Shown piece by piece: positions 34,159 to 46,760 of a stretch of 64,000 nucleotides of DNA. Below the pieces are notes generated by a model. The model had not been told where the DNA came from. It worked only from the letters and a program-made list of their open reading frames with translations, and made no database searches. A program made the position numbers and the translations under genes. Each line of letters starts with the position of its first letter. Positions within the stretch are counted from its first letter, which is position 1. Source of the stretch: Sodiomyces alkalinus F11 (lineage: Eukaryota; Ascomycota; Sordariomycetes; Glomerellales; Plectosphaerellaceae); the NCBI RefSeq assembly GCF_003711515.1, contig NW_021167079.1, positions 1,291,471-1,355,470 of the forward strand, given 5' to 3'.

Positions 34159-36141
34159 ATGTACCGACCGCCCTTGATGATCCTCTCGAGCGATCATTTT
34201 CGCGTGTCTGGATAGATCGATTCCAGCTCTGCCACATAATTTCCCAACCCAGATGCCACCCTGTCTATTGCACGAGCACTGGCGCTGCTGGGACGAAGTC
34301 ACGATACACACCTGCTCATAACCTGTCCTATTTTCTCGTTTGCCCATTTCTCCTCGGGCGGAAGGTTTCCTGATTTATAATGGATGGCTGACGTTGGCGA
34401 TGCTCTGCGCCGTACCTCTTATTTTTATTCCCCTTGCCTTTTCGCGCATTCCCACCATTACGCCCTACCTACCAACCATCAGGCTCCTACCCTACCGAGT
34501 CCCGACGAGCCGCACTCTCGCTGTACGACCTTGATCCTACCAGAGGCTCCTCGACAGCCATAAAACGAACAAAAAAACCGACGTGGGAAACAGAACGGTA
34601 CTCTATGGACTTGGGAGTTCTGCACCGAGACGGAAATATGTTCGTTGTCGTTCATTTCTCGAGGGCTTCGGCCACCGCGTTTCACCAACACGTGATGCGC
34701 AATATCTGGCAGGCTTGCCCCCCATTTTTTTCCTGTTTGTCTGTTTTGTTGTTGCCTTGTTTGGTTTACCGATCTACGCGAGATACACCTTTGATTCTCG
34801 TTTATTTTTGCGTTGCGGTAAACGAGAAGACGCCTTCTGTTGGAGACTTGTGGGCGTATCTAATTAGCGATGAGAAGCCTCGACTTTGAGAAAACGATGC
34901 GGGTTTTCTTTTTTCGCATAGCGTGTGGTACTCGACCAAGGACAAAAAGTAGGAGTGGGGTTGAAAGAAGCCCGTAAAAGGGAGCTGCCCGATGAGGAGA
35001 TGTCAGCAAGAGGGCAGCGGCTGTGGGCGACGAATTGCCAGCGAACCGGGAGCCAGGAGATGAAGGATCGGCTTGCTTGTCTTGCGGGCGTTGAAGCGCT
35101 GGCCATATAGTCACGTACTGTCACCAGGCATTACCTGTTCTCCTTCAGTTGTTCTTTGTACTATATTAGTATCTCGCGTTCAAAAAAAAAATTGTAGTTT
35201 ATTTTCCCAACCGTTTTCGTCCATGGCGCCGCACATTTCCCTGGCTACCTGTGCACCGAGTAAATACGGAGCATCCTATGTATCTTCATGGGATGGGACT
35301 ATGATGAGGGGGCGAACCATGGATGCCGCAACTTCGAAATCATGGGAGATGTGGAAAGAGAACATGGATTCGGCCGGACACGTTGCGTGGATGTGGTATT
35401 CTGTCTTGGCCTTCCTCTCGGGCTGTTCACGGTAGAGAAGGGGTCAACGATGGGCTGGTTGGTCTAGGGACAGAAGAAGCCCTCTGCCATCCTTCGCTCT
35501 TCCACCATCTTGTCATCTCTTCTACGGTCGTTGTGAGACTCTCCGGGGTGTTCGGAAATGGCGGAGGGGGTGTCAAGGGCAATTATATCAGGTTGCCGGA
35601 GTTTTGTGTAGCACATGGCTTAGGGTGGACTGTTTGCACCTGTCCGTCATAAGATGAAAAGAGCCCCATATTGCTCAACTGGGGAAGAATAACAGATGTA
35701 TTGAACGCATCTGTGAGGTAACTGAGAAGTCGTCGTTATGGGAATAAGTGCGTCGCGGTTTGAGAATGAGAGATGGCGAAAGACCTGGGGCCAGGTAAAA
35801 CCACGGGAGATTCACGACTCTGAGAGGGCCATCTACGTGACGTTGGCTACTTATACGTGTCGTCCTTGGTGCTCTTCCCGCAAAGTGAATACGAGTGTGG
35901 TCTGTACGAAGAAATTCCGCCACGGCTCGCCAACTCGATGTAGAAATATATGGCTACTCTCCCGTGACAGCAGTCGAATTAAGTCGCGGAGTAAAGGGAA
36001 CCTGGGGAATTAATGGTTTGCTCTGCGTCAGGTAGAGGGTAGGATGGAAGGAAAGAAGAATACTCTGATGCTGAACATGCAGCATAAGATGGGACTTGGG
36101 CTCTTTTATTTGCTCTTAGGTGCCACTTTGCAAGAGATGAG

Positions 36142-36176
<35 letters not shown>

Positions 36177-39106
36177 AGAGAACATAGGAGAGATTGTCGC
36201 TTTCGAATGTTTTCTGTAAATAGAGGACTCCGTCTTTGCGACCGCTGGGCATGAATCCAAGTGCCGGCAGGAGACCTAAGATACCTTACATAGACGCACC
36301 GGGACATTCGTGCTCTGCTCCCCCAGTATGGCCGGAATGAGACAGCACAAATCTGGGTGACTCTTTTATAGCTGATTCTCGCCCGAGCCTAAGTCTTATA
36401 GCAATTAATAAGAAACTGATGTCTTTGAAAAATAAGGTTGTATATAGCAGGTTTTAACTAAGATGAGAAGGCAAGTGTAGTTTTAGACACCTTGGCCCGG
36501 ACTCGCCCATTCCGCCCTGCATTCGATGTAACCTCCTGTTTCGCCATAATTGTGTGGTGGTTTATTATGGGCATGGCTTTTGAAGTGTCAGATTCAGGAC
36601 AGCTCGTAGCTAAGACAGTTATTGCTACGCTACTCGCAAAACGAGGTCAACGTAAGGAGAATATAGTCGAAGGGCGGCGCTTTGAGAGGCGAGATTCAAG
36701 CATGAACAAGGCGAGACAAACAAATAAAGAACACCAGAGAACCGAAATTCGCATACTGCGTTCATCGTGCAGCAATCTGGTTACTGGTACTAAGGCCAAG
36801 GGGCAGGTGTCAGGGGCAGAGTTGGGGGATATCCTGTGAAACGCTGATCCGCCCATAATAGCCCCGTGTTTGCTGGTCGACCGTACGTCTGGGACTGAGC
36901 CCATGAACCCCTGGCCTCCATGAGGGAAGCATAAATATGACCGGAATGACCGGAGTCACAACCTTCCATGGAGGTCGCGTCGCAAGGGCTATGGTTCTTA
37001 CCCAGGAAAATGATTTGGCGAGCTCGTTGGGCAGACCGACAGCGGACGACCCCTTGGGATACGTACTCCGTTCCGCACGGGGGCTATAGACGGCGCGGCT
37101 ACAGTGCTGTACGTGGACGTGGCTGCAGGACGGCTTGGAAGTCGGGTGTCAAAACAAGGGATGCTATTTTGGGAAATCACCGAGTGACCCTTGCCCCAGA
37201 CTCCAGTCTCACTGCATGCATCCGCATATCTTTGATTAAAAAGTGGTCGTGTGCATGTCCCTTCATTTGCCAGTGCCTACCTAAGGTAGGGAGAAGGATG
37301 CGTGTGATTTGGGGCATTTTGTTTGCGGCACAGCGTGGCACAGCGTGGCACAACTTCTACTATTGTTCTTGTAGGATGGGTCGCCGACAACGGCACAGAC
37401 ATCGGAAGGACTGGTAGTATGTACCGAGGTATATGTACTGATACTGGACACGTTTTCACACTACCCGTTGTGGGGTGACGTTGTGATGCAGTCGTGCGAG
37501 GTGTTGACGTTTCCCGGCGTCGTGCGATGTGCCAGAAAGGAGGGGGAGGGGCAATTCGGGGTATTTTCAAATGCAGACATGGACAATCGACGCATGGTCT
37601 GATCATGGGGCCGTTATTACTACAATTAAGAACTAACCTTCACAGAAGGGGTGGAGTAATTACGAGTATCATGGGGTCGGAGTAAAATGCCGATGCATCA
37701 GCTGAAAACTGCGCCCATCCTTCAGGGACGGGATGGAAGAGAACCGATGTCGGGGAACCGATAAAGGCGGCACTCAAATAAGGCTGCCTGAACCAGCCTG
37801 TTTTATGCAACTCAGAGCTGCAACCTGCACCCGTTCTTCCACCCCGTGAGGCGATTCGTAGCCGAGGCGAACCAAAGAAATAACCCTGCCAGTGAAACTC
37901 TAGCTACCAGTGATGGTGGTGGTTGAAGTGTTGCCAGTGAGAGCAAGGACAAAGTAATTACTAAGGTACGGAGACATGTTTATATCAGGCACCCGTCGGT
38001 TTGGCACGGAATCTAGATAAAATGCTTGATGACCTACCTCAAGCTGTTTCTGGTAATCTCGGAGGCACCAGGTCAAATAATTGGCAATGGACAAACACGG
38101 AGTAAGAGCAGAGCCCCCAATCAAACATTGGACCAAGGCAGAAGATGCTTGATTATGTATGTACATACGCTCGGCGAAAGGCCACGCGGTTTCTTAAATT
38201 AGACCACCGGTAATTGGTAATTGTGCGGCCCACCGAAGATAGCGCCAAGTCAACGGTGGCTTGCTATCTCCTTGTCGATCAACGCTCCTCCTGTCCGATG
38301 TTACCGGAGGAGGCTTTTCACAAATCATCCGTTCGATTTTCGCAGTTTACCCAGCCAGGACTGGCCCAGACTGACTCGGCTCGAATTTGAACTTGTTGGC
38401 AGTACGAATGAATATTGGAGAAGTATGTGCCGAATGTGATTTAACCAGCATTTATTATCCCGTACCAATCCCTTCCCGTTGCTCGTTTTATTATTTCGTT
38501 CTTCGCTGGTCTTTGTCTCTTGTCCTGCAAACTTCAAATAGTCCTCTTGTTCCTATTTTAATTTGTCCTTTTCTTGGTACTGCAGCCCACTCTACGAAGT
38601 AATTACTTCAGCATACAACGTAATTAGGCAACAGGGAGCATGAAGTTGATCTAGGGATTCTGAAACAAACTGTCTAACACCAGAAACAAGGGGGCTCCGC
38701 AACCCCCCCCCCCAACATAACCCAAGCTTTTTTCATCTTCTTTTTCTCCCCACGAGCCCGAGGTCGCCACCCTGACCCTTCTGCCCACCACCTAAGACAG
38801 GGATTGCTTATTTCATATCGCACATATCCCTGTCTTTGCCGACTCGTACCCACAGCTTCGAGAATCACTTTCGAAAAAACTCGAGGGCAATAAGGCAGGA
38901 GCACTCTCTCTCCGGTCCACCCCCGTTGTTTCTTGTTTGCCGTGCCCCTTTCTCCTTCCTCGACGAAGCACACGAAACTCGCAGGCATCTTTGTTCCCCT
39001 CCCATGACGCTTTCTCCGTGAAACACACCCACTACCTAATTATCACATCTATTAAAAGAGCCCTGCCCTCGAGCCTTCCCGCCCGCGAATCCCGTTTTTG
39101 CCCAAT
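34159..39106. other. Long intergenic region between G-beta and PhLP
   Basis: 4.95 kb with no supported protein or RNA gene. Features are a 29-nt poly(A) run (36146-36174), a GTACTCCG motif at 37063-37070, a CCTACCTAAGGTAGG copy near 37276-37290, a GGCACAGCGT duplication at about 37327-37351, and pyrimidine-rich sequence just before the PhLP start. The 34160-34900 part is probably the G-beta 3' region. Open frames reach at most about 150 codons and none shows a domain. Confidence 0.5.
36146..36174. repeat. 29-nt poly(A) tract
   Basis: Uninterrupted run of 29 A on the plus strand in intergenic DNA. No target-site duplication or coding remnant was recognised around it. Confidence 0.9.
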
Positions 39107-40092
39107 ATGTCCAACCCAACCCCCGCCCAAGAAGAATTCAACAGACTAGTTGCCAACAGCGCGAGAGATCCCATCCGAGTCCACCCTGAAGACAGAGCAG
39201 ACTACTCCCGCGAGCGCACCAGCGTCGACGTCAGCGAAGAAGACGCCTATCGCGCCTCCCAGATCGACAACGCCATGCGTACCCCCACCCTCGACCAAGG
39301 CCTCAAGCTGCCTCCGGCCACTTTCGACGCCGGCCGCACCACCGGAGTCAAAGGCGTCATCGCCGACGCCCGCAGCTACGAGGAAGCCAAGAAAGTCTCC
39401 TTCATCAGCCGTGCCAAGTCTACCGTGCGCAAGTCCATCTTTGGCCTCGACGGGGCTCAACATTCTGCTTCCCGCAACTCCAGCGAGGACGACGGCAACG
39501 CCAGCGATTCGCCGAGCGAGGAGGCTTTCCTGCAGCAATGGCGCGAGAGCCGGAGACGCGAATTGGAGAGGGACGGGAACAAGGCGGTACGAAACAGGAG
39601 GACAAGCCCGAGCGTGAGGGTGTATGGCAGACTGGACGAGGTCGATGCGCTGGGCTACCTCGACGCCATTGAGAAGGTCAGCCGCGACACTGTCGTCGTC
39701 GTCTTCGTCTACGATCCCGATGTATGTCTTTTCCTTCCTCGGTCGCATCTAACACCACAATCCCTTCTTTCTTCCCCCCCCCCCCTCCTCTTTCACATAC
39801 ACTGGCGCCATTTCCTTGCTACGTACTAACAATTTGTCCGCAGTGCGATGTGTCATCGGAGATACAGGCCGCGATGAGTCCGCTCGTGAGGAACCATAAC
39901 ACCGTCCACTTTGTCAAGGTACATTACCTCGACATCGAATTCGACAATGCCGCCGTGCCATCAATTTTGGCGTACCGGAACCAAGGCGACATCTTTGCCA
40001 ATCTCACCGGCATCATCGAGATGATCCCCGACGATGAACCCTTTGGCACGCAAACCCTAATGAGGCTCTTCCAGCAATACGGCATTCTATGA
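39107..40092 (+). CDS. bdm-1: Phosducin-like protein (PhLP1/BDM-1 type)
   Basis: Co-chaperone with a thioredoxin-like fold that helps assemble the G-beta/gamma dimer. In fungi (Cryphonectria BDM-1, Aspergillus PhnA) it is needed for G-beta function. Two exons, 39107..39721 and 39844..40092, give 287 residues; the phase-0 intron is 122 bp (GTATGT ... CCGCAG). The N-terminal half is helical and charged (LQQWRESRRRELERDG). The thioredoxin-like domain starts at VRVYGRLDEVDALGYLDAIE, with beta strands VVVVFVYDPD, VHFVKVHYLDIEF and VPSILAYRNQGDIFANL. The C-terminus is TLMRLFQQYGIL. The ATG at 39107 (CCCAATATGTCC) gives the normal start. Upstream codons in the same frame have no ATG. It is the next recognisable gene after G-beta, on the same strand about 5 kb away. 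Confidence 0.92.
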
Positions 40093-42942
40093 AAGCGTTA
40101 CCTCTGCTGTTCATCATGTTCCTTCCCCTCATGCTTCGGCTGCCTCGAGAGGCTGTGCTATACGACCACCACACCCTTCCCCTCTCTCTAAAGCTTGCCC
40201 GTACGGCTCTCCCAACGTCTTCACTTGACGACTGAGGCGTTTTCATCTGCGTTTTGTTCCGGTTCTTCTTACCCACGATACCCCGCCTCGCGGCCCTTCT
40301 TTACGCCTGTCGCCCGGTTTCGTCACCGGCATAACATAGGCAAGTGGGCATTGGTGAACCTGGGCTCTTTTCCTTTATCAAGGTCACCAGCGTCGGATGG
40401 CCAATACCCCAAGATAATACTGTTTTGACGCGTGCCGATATGCATGCTTTTTGCGGTTCTGTGGACGGGGCCTGTTTTGCTTTTACGGTTTGCAAGCTTA
40501 AGGTTATGCAGGATACGAAGACACGGTTTTCACTTTCTTTTGGTGAATTATACAGAGAAGGCGAGAGACATTGCTTAGCCCTGTCTGGAGTTGGGTATCC
40601 CAACGCTTTTTGGACTGGGCTGGATTCTTGCCCTGGGTGCTATGAAAACCGGGGACCCGGAAATCAGACCCGTGCCAGGGCTCGTCCTGACCTTCGGGGA
40701 CACGCATATATACGGAGGCATCGCATTGCTGTATGATACCTTGGGTTGGAGGGGTTTTCGGCATTAATTTACTTACTATCGGCAGGGCTGCCGGCTTTAA
40801 TGGACACACCTTGCTGCCCGCTCTTCCTCGTTTTCTCACTGTCTTCTTGCAATGCCAGCATACGGAGTACTTCGTAATATGCGGTTTATCTAACAGGGAC
40901 TCTCGGGCGGGACAGCTACCCAGGTGTCAAGTCTAAGGTACCTACCTAAGGTAGGCACATTGTACCCTGAAGTTTTACGACCCCGCCATCACAGCGAGAG
41001 GGGGGCATACCCTCCCTTATCGATAAGGCACTATGATGCCATCGAAGTGTGGCACAAAAGGTAGTAGGTACGAAGTCGAGTCATCTTCGACTCTCAATTA
41101 TTACTGAATGTCTCTTGCTTGGTATCGAAAGACAAGTATTCATCTATCAAACAACAAAATGTATTTGAGTGTTTAATATATTCTCCCGGTATCTAATAGA
41201 TGCCCAAGGCGAATACAACGTGTTTCGGAGATCCATCTGAACCATTGGGCTCTGGGGGTTGGATGTTGGGTACACTATAACCACCAAGTTGCGCGCCTAA
41301 TAAGGTAGCCCAAAAACCATCCCTCCACGCACAGGTACGTACCTTTAGCAGCAAGGCAGGACTCCGTATCCGTATATCTACACGTCTACGCCAGAATTCA
41401 TATATTAGTCTATTCTTCTCACAGAAATTATAATAAATATCCGTTGCCTACTCCACGAATTTACCTAGTCTACGGATACGTCCTCCATAAGGGCAGGTTG
41501 GTGACCACTTCCATCGTCATATTGACCGGCTGTTTATCCCTGTACGAGGTGCCCCACCAAAGTTACGGTAGGTAACTCCAATGTTAGATCACATGTCCAG
41601 CGATTCTGCAGGTACTGTCCAGCCAAGAGGGTGGGTGGTACTGGTAACTTCACGTCCACCTCGATGTTTCAAAATTACCCGACTGAACATTGAACCCTAA
41701 ACCTTCTCTTCTTCTGTTGGTTCCGAGAATTCTCTTCTCATAGGCACTTCAAGCTCACACAGAGATACGTATTTTCAAAGTTACTAGATATGGCAAAGAT
41801 CCAGCGATTATATCAGTTAATGTATCTAAATCACGTACGGAGATAAGGTTCACGGCGACGGGCGGCAAGCTTTCGCGGGGATGGCGGCAACCCCCCCCAC
41901 AACAATACCCACCTGTGTACCGACGGAGTATTCAAGTGCGGATACGGAGTACAGAGTACATAGGTATCCTAGCCATAAGGAGTTCCTGCCTTATTGCTCC
42001 ATTCCTGCTTCACTGTTCCTTATCTCCAAACAACCCCGCGTGACAACATGTCGAGTACGGCCCAGAAAGGTGGGCAGTCAACGGAGGTAGGTACCTTAAG
42101 CGAGTCACTTCGATGAATGATGAAATCGTATCTCTCCGTCCTCTCTTCCTCCCTACCTTATTCTAAAAGCCAGTCGAGGCCAAAGACGAACGACAACCAA
42201 CGTACCAGGCAGCAGCCGCCACCCCTCCCGTTATCCCAAAGCTCTAGCCCGACCCAGAGTGCCATACCCCGCCCTACAGCAGGCTCACTCATCAGATCAG
42301 GCGGCAGGTTTAACCTGTCCATCAGACACGACAGACGACCAGAAACCACTCCGCGATCATACCTTCCTAAATCACCGTATTTGGGTGAAAACTTTCTCTG
42401 TAATATACCTACATGGGAAGGTTCTCTTCTACAAACTTTAAGTTACCCCTTCCACGACCTTCGCCTCCACAGTAAGTCTTCGTCCAGTAAGCCCAGGCCA
42501 CACTTTGAAAGCCGGCTGACGGAGGGGGCGGCTCGGTCCAAGTCATTTTCCACCAAAAGCCTCAAAGACAACGAGGTTCCTTGTTCCCTTCAGGCCAATA
42601 ACTTGTTGGTTGGGGTTGGTTCTACGCCTCTCTCGTGTTGTTCAAAGGTCTATATTCTACGATTTCTCTCCCTCTGTTCGCCTAAAAAGCCTAAAGTCCT
42701 CCTTTGTCCAGTTTACTCGATCCACTATCCTCAACCGATATTCGTGCTCACCCCATCCGTGTCAACTCGATTTCCCCTTCGTTCTATAATTTCCCATCCT
42801 GGTCGGTCTGTCGAGCATTTTCTCGACTGATCTTCCCGTCCAGAACTCCATCCTCGCGCTCTCCGGCTCTTTCCCCTGTCGATGCTCTCCCGAACTGGAG
42901 GGATGACGTGATATCTACCAGACTGACATTTGGTATCTCGTG
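40093..42942. other. Intergenic region
   Basis: 2.85 kb without a supported gene. TACGGAGTAC copies lie at 40861-40870 and 41943-41952, and a CTAAGGTACCTACCTAAGGTAGG cluster begins at 40933. Further GGTAGGTA copies lie near 41568 and 42086. The 237-codon frame at 42117-42830 is Ser/Pro/Arg-rich without features and is probably leader of the next gene. Confidence 0.5.
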
Positions 42943-45477
42943 ATGGAAGAGCAGAAGCTTTCTGCTCAACATTTCGAACCTGACAGTTCCGACCCGGCCG
43001 ACAAGCAGCTTCAACCTTTGAGCCAGTCTTCACTGTCGTCCTCAGAGCTGACCCTTCGATTCCCCCGACCGCAGGGCAACCGACAGCTAGCTAGCTGGAT
43101 AGCCTCCAGTCATTCTGATATCATGACTCCTTCCGCCGACCCTTACGGTGATGCCACCGCCTCTCTGTCAGAATCAACCTTTGAGTTCATCCACACAGAC
43201 GACGAGAGTCAGGATGGGCCTGCTTCCGAGTCCCTCGATTCGTTCGACGACAGCCGAGCCGATGACGTTCATAGTCTTGCTGGTACTGAGCAGTCGGCGG
43301 ATGACTTGGAGACAGACTCAGAGATCGAATTCAATAACCAAGAAACACGAGAAGAAGAGGAGGATGAAGTAGCGGAAGAAGAACAAGAAGCCCGCAATAA
43401 CTCGCAGGTTTATGCGGAAGAGAGCCTGAGTAGTCCCTCTACTCCTGCGAGTGCCTCCATTATCGACCCTACAACCAATACTCCTTCATTTCTCGACCCT
43501 ACGCTTGCTCCGTCACGGGGAGCCTCGGCATCTCAAGATCCCAAACATGTTTCCGACGAAGAAGACCTCGCTCGCCAGAATGACACTCCGAATATTTCTT
43601 GGCCACCCTTTGCCACTGTCCACCAGCGCATGGACGAAGAATACTTGCTCATCAAAAAGCCACTTCGTATCATGTATGTCGGCAGTCCGACGGCACAAGA
43701 AGATATCGTCAAAAAAATGGCCTCTGCACTCACAGCACCCTCTGGTCCCGGCTCTTCTCAGTTGGACGAGGCAGAGTTTAGGAGGACCCATATCAAAGTT
43801 GAGCGCTGCACATTGGCCCAGGAGACAGCCTATATGTCGACGCATGGTGTGATTGAGACAATGATCTTCATCACTGTCGACGGCGAGAGAACCTACAGCA
43901 CTTTGGCACACCGGAGAAACTTTCATGTCACGTCTCACTGGACGGTGCCCGATTTCGCCGTTTTCTATGCCTCGCAGGAGGATGACGCCATTGCCGGGGA
44001 AACGCGAGATGCTGCTTGGCTATTCATGAAGCAGCACTGTGTGCCCTGCATCCTTATATCCGACCCCCAGCTCTGCCTCCTGCCTGTAAACGTCTGGAGC
44101 AAATACATAGACGGACGTGCCATCCACCGCCGTCTCTTTAGTAGCCACAACCGTCAAACAGGGCGCTTACCCGTCGATTTGACCTCTTTCTTGAACGTCG
44201 ATTCCGGTAAGCTAAACCGCAACCTTGCATATTTGGCCCGCCGATACTCGCGGAAGAGGGAAGAAAAACCTGGCGAGAGTGAAATCGAGGGACTTTGCGC
44301 ACATGCAAGCAAGGCAGCTCGAGAGATATGGAGATATATGCTCGACCGATGTCCCGTGGTAAGCACATACGTGCTCATCCATTTGCTTCTTTTTGGGCTC
44401 ACGGCGGTCGTATGTTACGGCGTCTCCCGGGTTTCCTTGGTCGCGCCTCCGATACCCGCCCCCGGTGCAGTGCACCAGCCCCTGACCTCGCCACCCCCGG
44501 TTGCCAGCACCGCTATCTACCCCGACTCAACCATGACCAGCAACCTGACGTCGACGACGATGGTTGATATTCCTCGCGCCAACGCTTCCCCAACCAACTT
44601 GGCTCTCGCTCCTTTCCCGAGCTTCTTTTCCGAAAGCGTAACCGGCTCTCAGGAGTCAACGGTCTGCTCTGCCGAGGTCCATGGACGCAACGAAATCCTG
44701 GTGAAAATTCCACTGAGCACGAAGACGACCTGGCTCGCGAAGGACTCCATTAGTATTGACGTACTTCGCGGTGGCAGGCTTGTCAAGACCAAGTTCTCGT
44801 CCATCGACGAGGGCCTCTTAATTGAGATTCCGATGAGTGAGGCATATGGTCCGATTTCCGTAACAGTCGTCACTACCCGAAAACCAAAAGTCAATGAGAC
44901 GTTCGAGGTTGACTTTGGCAAGAGCATTATTGAAGAGGTAGTCGACTTTGGACGGTTTCTCGTCGACAGGGTGTCCGACGTAGCCGGCGGAGTCGCGAAG
45001 GCTGCGGACCGAGTCAGGGACAAAGCCAGGGATACAGCCAGCGAGACGCCGGAGCTGGTCCTCTCCCTTAGACACTCGCTGCTGAAGAAGCTCACAGACT
45101 TGCCAGAGCGGGTCAGGGCAGAGACATCCGTGACGGTGGATTACCTCAAAAACGCATGGAGCAACAGTAACCTGATGCCCAAACAATGGCGGCGGATTCA
45201 GGACGAGACCTCACGGCACATGGAAGATTACTCGGATCAGGTGAGGCTGTCCGTCCTCAAGGCGCAGATCGCATCACATCTCGGGTGGCTGCGGCTGCAA
45301 GGGAAGCACGAAGAGTACAACCTGTACCGGGAGAAGGCCAAGGCATACTTGGCCGACAAATACTCGGAGGCCGTCAAGGCTCGACAGGTGCGGCATAGAA
45401 CGGACGCCAAGACGAGCTCTGAGAGTGGTTGCCGCTCGTGGCGATGGTCCAGGAAATGTTGGCTTGGAGACAAGTAG
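42943..45477 (+). CDS. Unknown single-pass membrane protein with acidic N-terminus
   Basis: No family recognised. One exon encodes 844 residues starting at the ATG at 42943 (the preceding GTG is also in frame). Residues 1 to about 215 are acidic, Ser-rich and probably disordered (for example EEEEDEVAEEEQEA). Residues of about 230-440 look globular, opening with LRIMYVGSPTAQEDIVKKM and containing DFAVFYASQEDD and CVPCILISDPQLCLLP. One transmembrane helix lies at about 474-494 (YVLIHLLLFGLTAVVCYGV). It is followed by a Pro/Ser/Thr-rich stretch, a beta-rich segment (EILVKIPLSTKTTWLAKDS ...), and a long amphipathic helical region (VSDVAGGVAKAADRVRDKAR) reminiscent of lipid-associated helices. No signal peptide is present, so the acidic half is probably cytosolic. 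It could act at an intracellular membrane. Function is not inferred. Confidence 0.8.
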   Translation: MEEQKLSAQHFEPDSSDPADKQLQPLSQSSLSSSELTLRFPRPQGNRQLASWIASSHSDIMTPSADPYGDATASLSESTFEFIHTDDESQDGPASESLDSFDDSRADDVHSLAGTEQSADDLETDSEIEFNNQETREEEEDEVAEEEQEARNNSQVYAEESLSSPSTPASASIIDPTTNTPSFLDPTLAPSRGASASQDPKHVSDEEDLARQNDTPNISWPPFATVHQRMDEEYLLIKKPLRIMYVGSPTAQEDIVKKMASALTAPSGPGSSQLDEAEFRRTHIKVERCTLAQETAYMSTHGVIETMIFITVDGERTYSTLAHRRNFHVTSHWTVPDFAVFYASQEDDAIAGETRDAAWLFMKQHCVPCILISDPQLCLLPVNVWSKYIDGRAIHRRLFSSHNRQTGRLPVDLTSFLNVDSGKLNRNLAYLARRYSRKREEKPGESEIEGLCAHASKAAREIWRYMLDRCPVVSTYVLIHLLLFGLTAVVCYGVSRVSLVAPPIPAPGAVHQPLTSPPPVASTAIYPDSTMTSNLTSTTMVDIPRANASPTNLALAPFPSFFSESVTGSQESTVCSAEVHGRNEILVKIPLSTKTTWLAKDSISIDVLRGGRLVKTKFSSIDEGLLIEIPMSEAYGPISVTVVTTRKPKVNETFEVDFGKSIIEEVVDFGRFLVDRVSDVAGGVAKAADRVRDKARDTASETPELVLSLRHSLLKKLTDLPERVRAETSVTVDYLKNAWSNSNLMPKQWRRIQDETSRHMEDYSDQVRLSVLKAQIASHLGWLRLQGKHEEYNLYREKAKAYLADKYSEAVKARQVRHRTDAKTSSESGCRSWRWSRKCWLGDK

Positions 45478-46760
45478 TGGTACGAAACGATTTAGGTCGC
45501 ATGCTTGTCAGGATGCAATGGATTATGGTTATGGGAGACGAACAAGGGACAGGGAATTGGGCACAGCAGGTGGCGTTTGGAGGGAACTGTTTGCGTTCGG
45601 AACACATTTTACCTTTGCCTTCTCTATTTCTCTTCTGGTTCTATCTCTGTTAGGGGACTCTGCTGTTTAGCCTTCTCTACTGTCCTTGTCTCTCTTAAGT
45701 CGATCGTTGTTCGTCAGAATACTTTCTGGTCCATTCTCCATTCTCTTCAAACAACACGTTATCGTTCACGCCGTCGACTGTACTTGGAATGACGGTAGGA
45801 GACAACGAAGAGGAAGAGGGCATGAATAAGGTAGGCAGCTGCAGTAGACCCAAAGGTCCTGTCAGAGAATCGGGGTTGGAGCAAAAGAGAAATGGAGTAA
45901 GGAGACACTTAATGGCAGATTCCATCGGGACCACAAAAGTATCGAGCTCATGACACGGAGTAACAAGCGAATTCAAAAATGGAATAATGTATAATAGCTG
46001 CTACTTTGCAGTATGATGCCTCTCTCAAACGCGATTCCCTTTTTTTTTTTTTTTTTTTTGGATTATTCTCATCGGAAGTACAGAGTAATTAATAAGTATC
46101 GGGACCAGTACCTAGGGGCCCACTTTCTTGGAAAAGGGGCACGTGGGGCTGGTGCTGGAGGCTTGATACGGAGTACATAGGTAATTACTGTACTTCGTGC
46201 TGCGACGGGCTACCTGTTATAGGTCATTGTCAGAGCGGGGTGGGAAAATACGAACAACAGAAAGGAAGGAAAAAGAACAAAAAATCACAACTACTTGGGA
46301 GCGCTCACTTCACAGCTCACACATCATTACTATTATTCCAAGCTACTTCTTCAAGCCTATACAGTAAGTTCCTGACCCCTTTTCCCATGTTGTTTGGTTC
46401 AGAGTCGGTATGCCACCATCAGGAGGTTTCAGGCGTCGTGCCTTTTGCGGCTCCAAGCTGTGGCTGATGTTTGCCCACCCCGCCTTTTATTACTTTTCTT
46501 TACTCGAGGAGGGGGGGAGAGGGGCAAAGCGCACAAGGCAGGGGCGGCCCGACTGAATGATTAGGCGACAGGCGGAGGGAGGCAGCGAACATGTGGGAAC
46601 CAGCAACTCTTGACTGACTCTTTTTTTTTTTTAATCTTGTCCTCCCTCTTGTCTTTCTATCAGCTGAGCATTTAGTAGTACTTCTGTCGGCCGAACCTAA
46701 CCTTTTACATTTACCTACCTTATCGTCCCGCCATTTTTCTCTTGCGACATTTTCATCAAC
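45478..46760. other. Intergenic region and yrb1 leader
   Basis: Contains a 22-nt poly(T) run (46038-46059), a TACGGAGTAC copy at 46167-46176 and an ACCTACCTTA copy near 46714. No supported gene. Confidence 0.5.
46038..46059. repeat. 22-nt poly(T) tract
   Basis: Uninterrupted run of T on the plus strand, intergenic, read directly. Confidence 0.88.

Noticed and set aside
36146..36174. Poly(A) run as the tail of a retroposed gene or LINE
   Set aside because: No coding remnant, RT motif or target-site duplication was recognised next to it.
42117..42830. 237-codon open frame upstream of the gene at 42943
   Set aside because: Ser/Pro/Arg-rich, no domain or membrane feature. Likely leader sequence.
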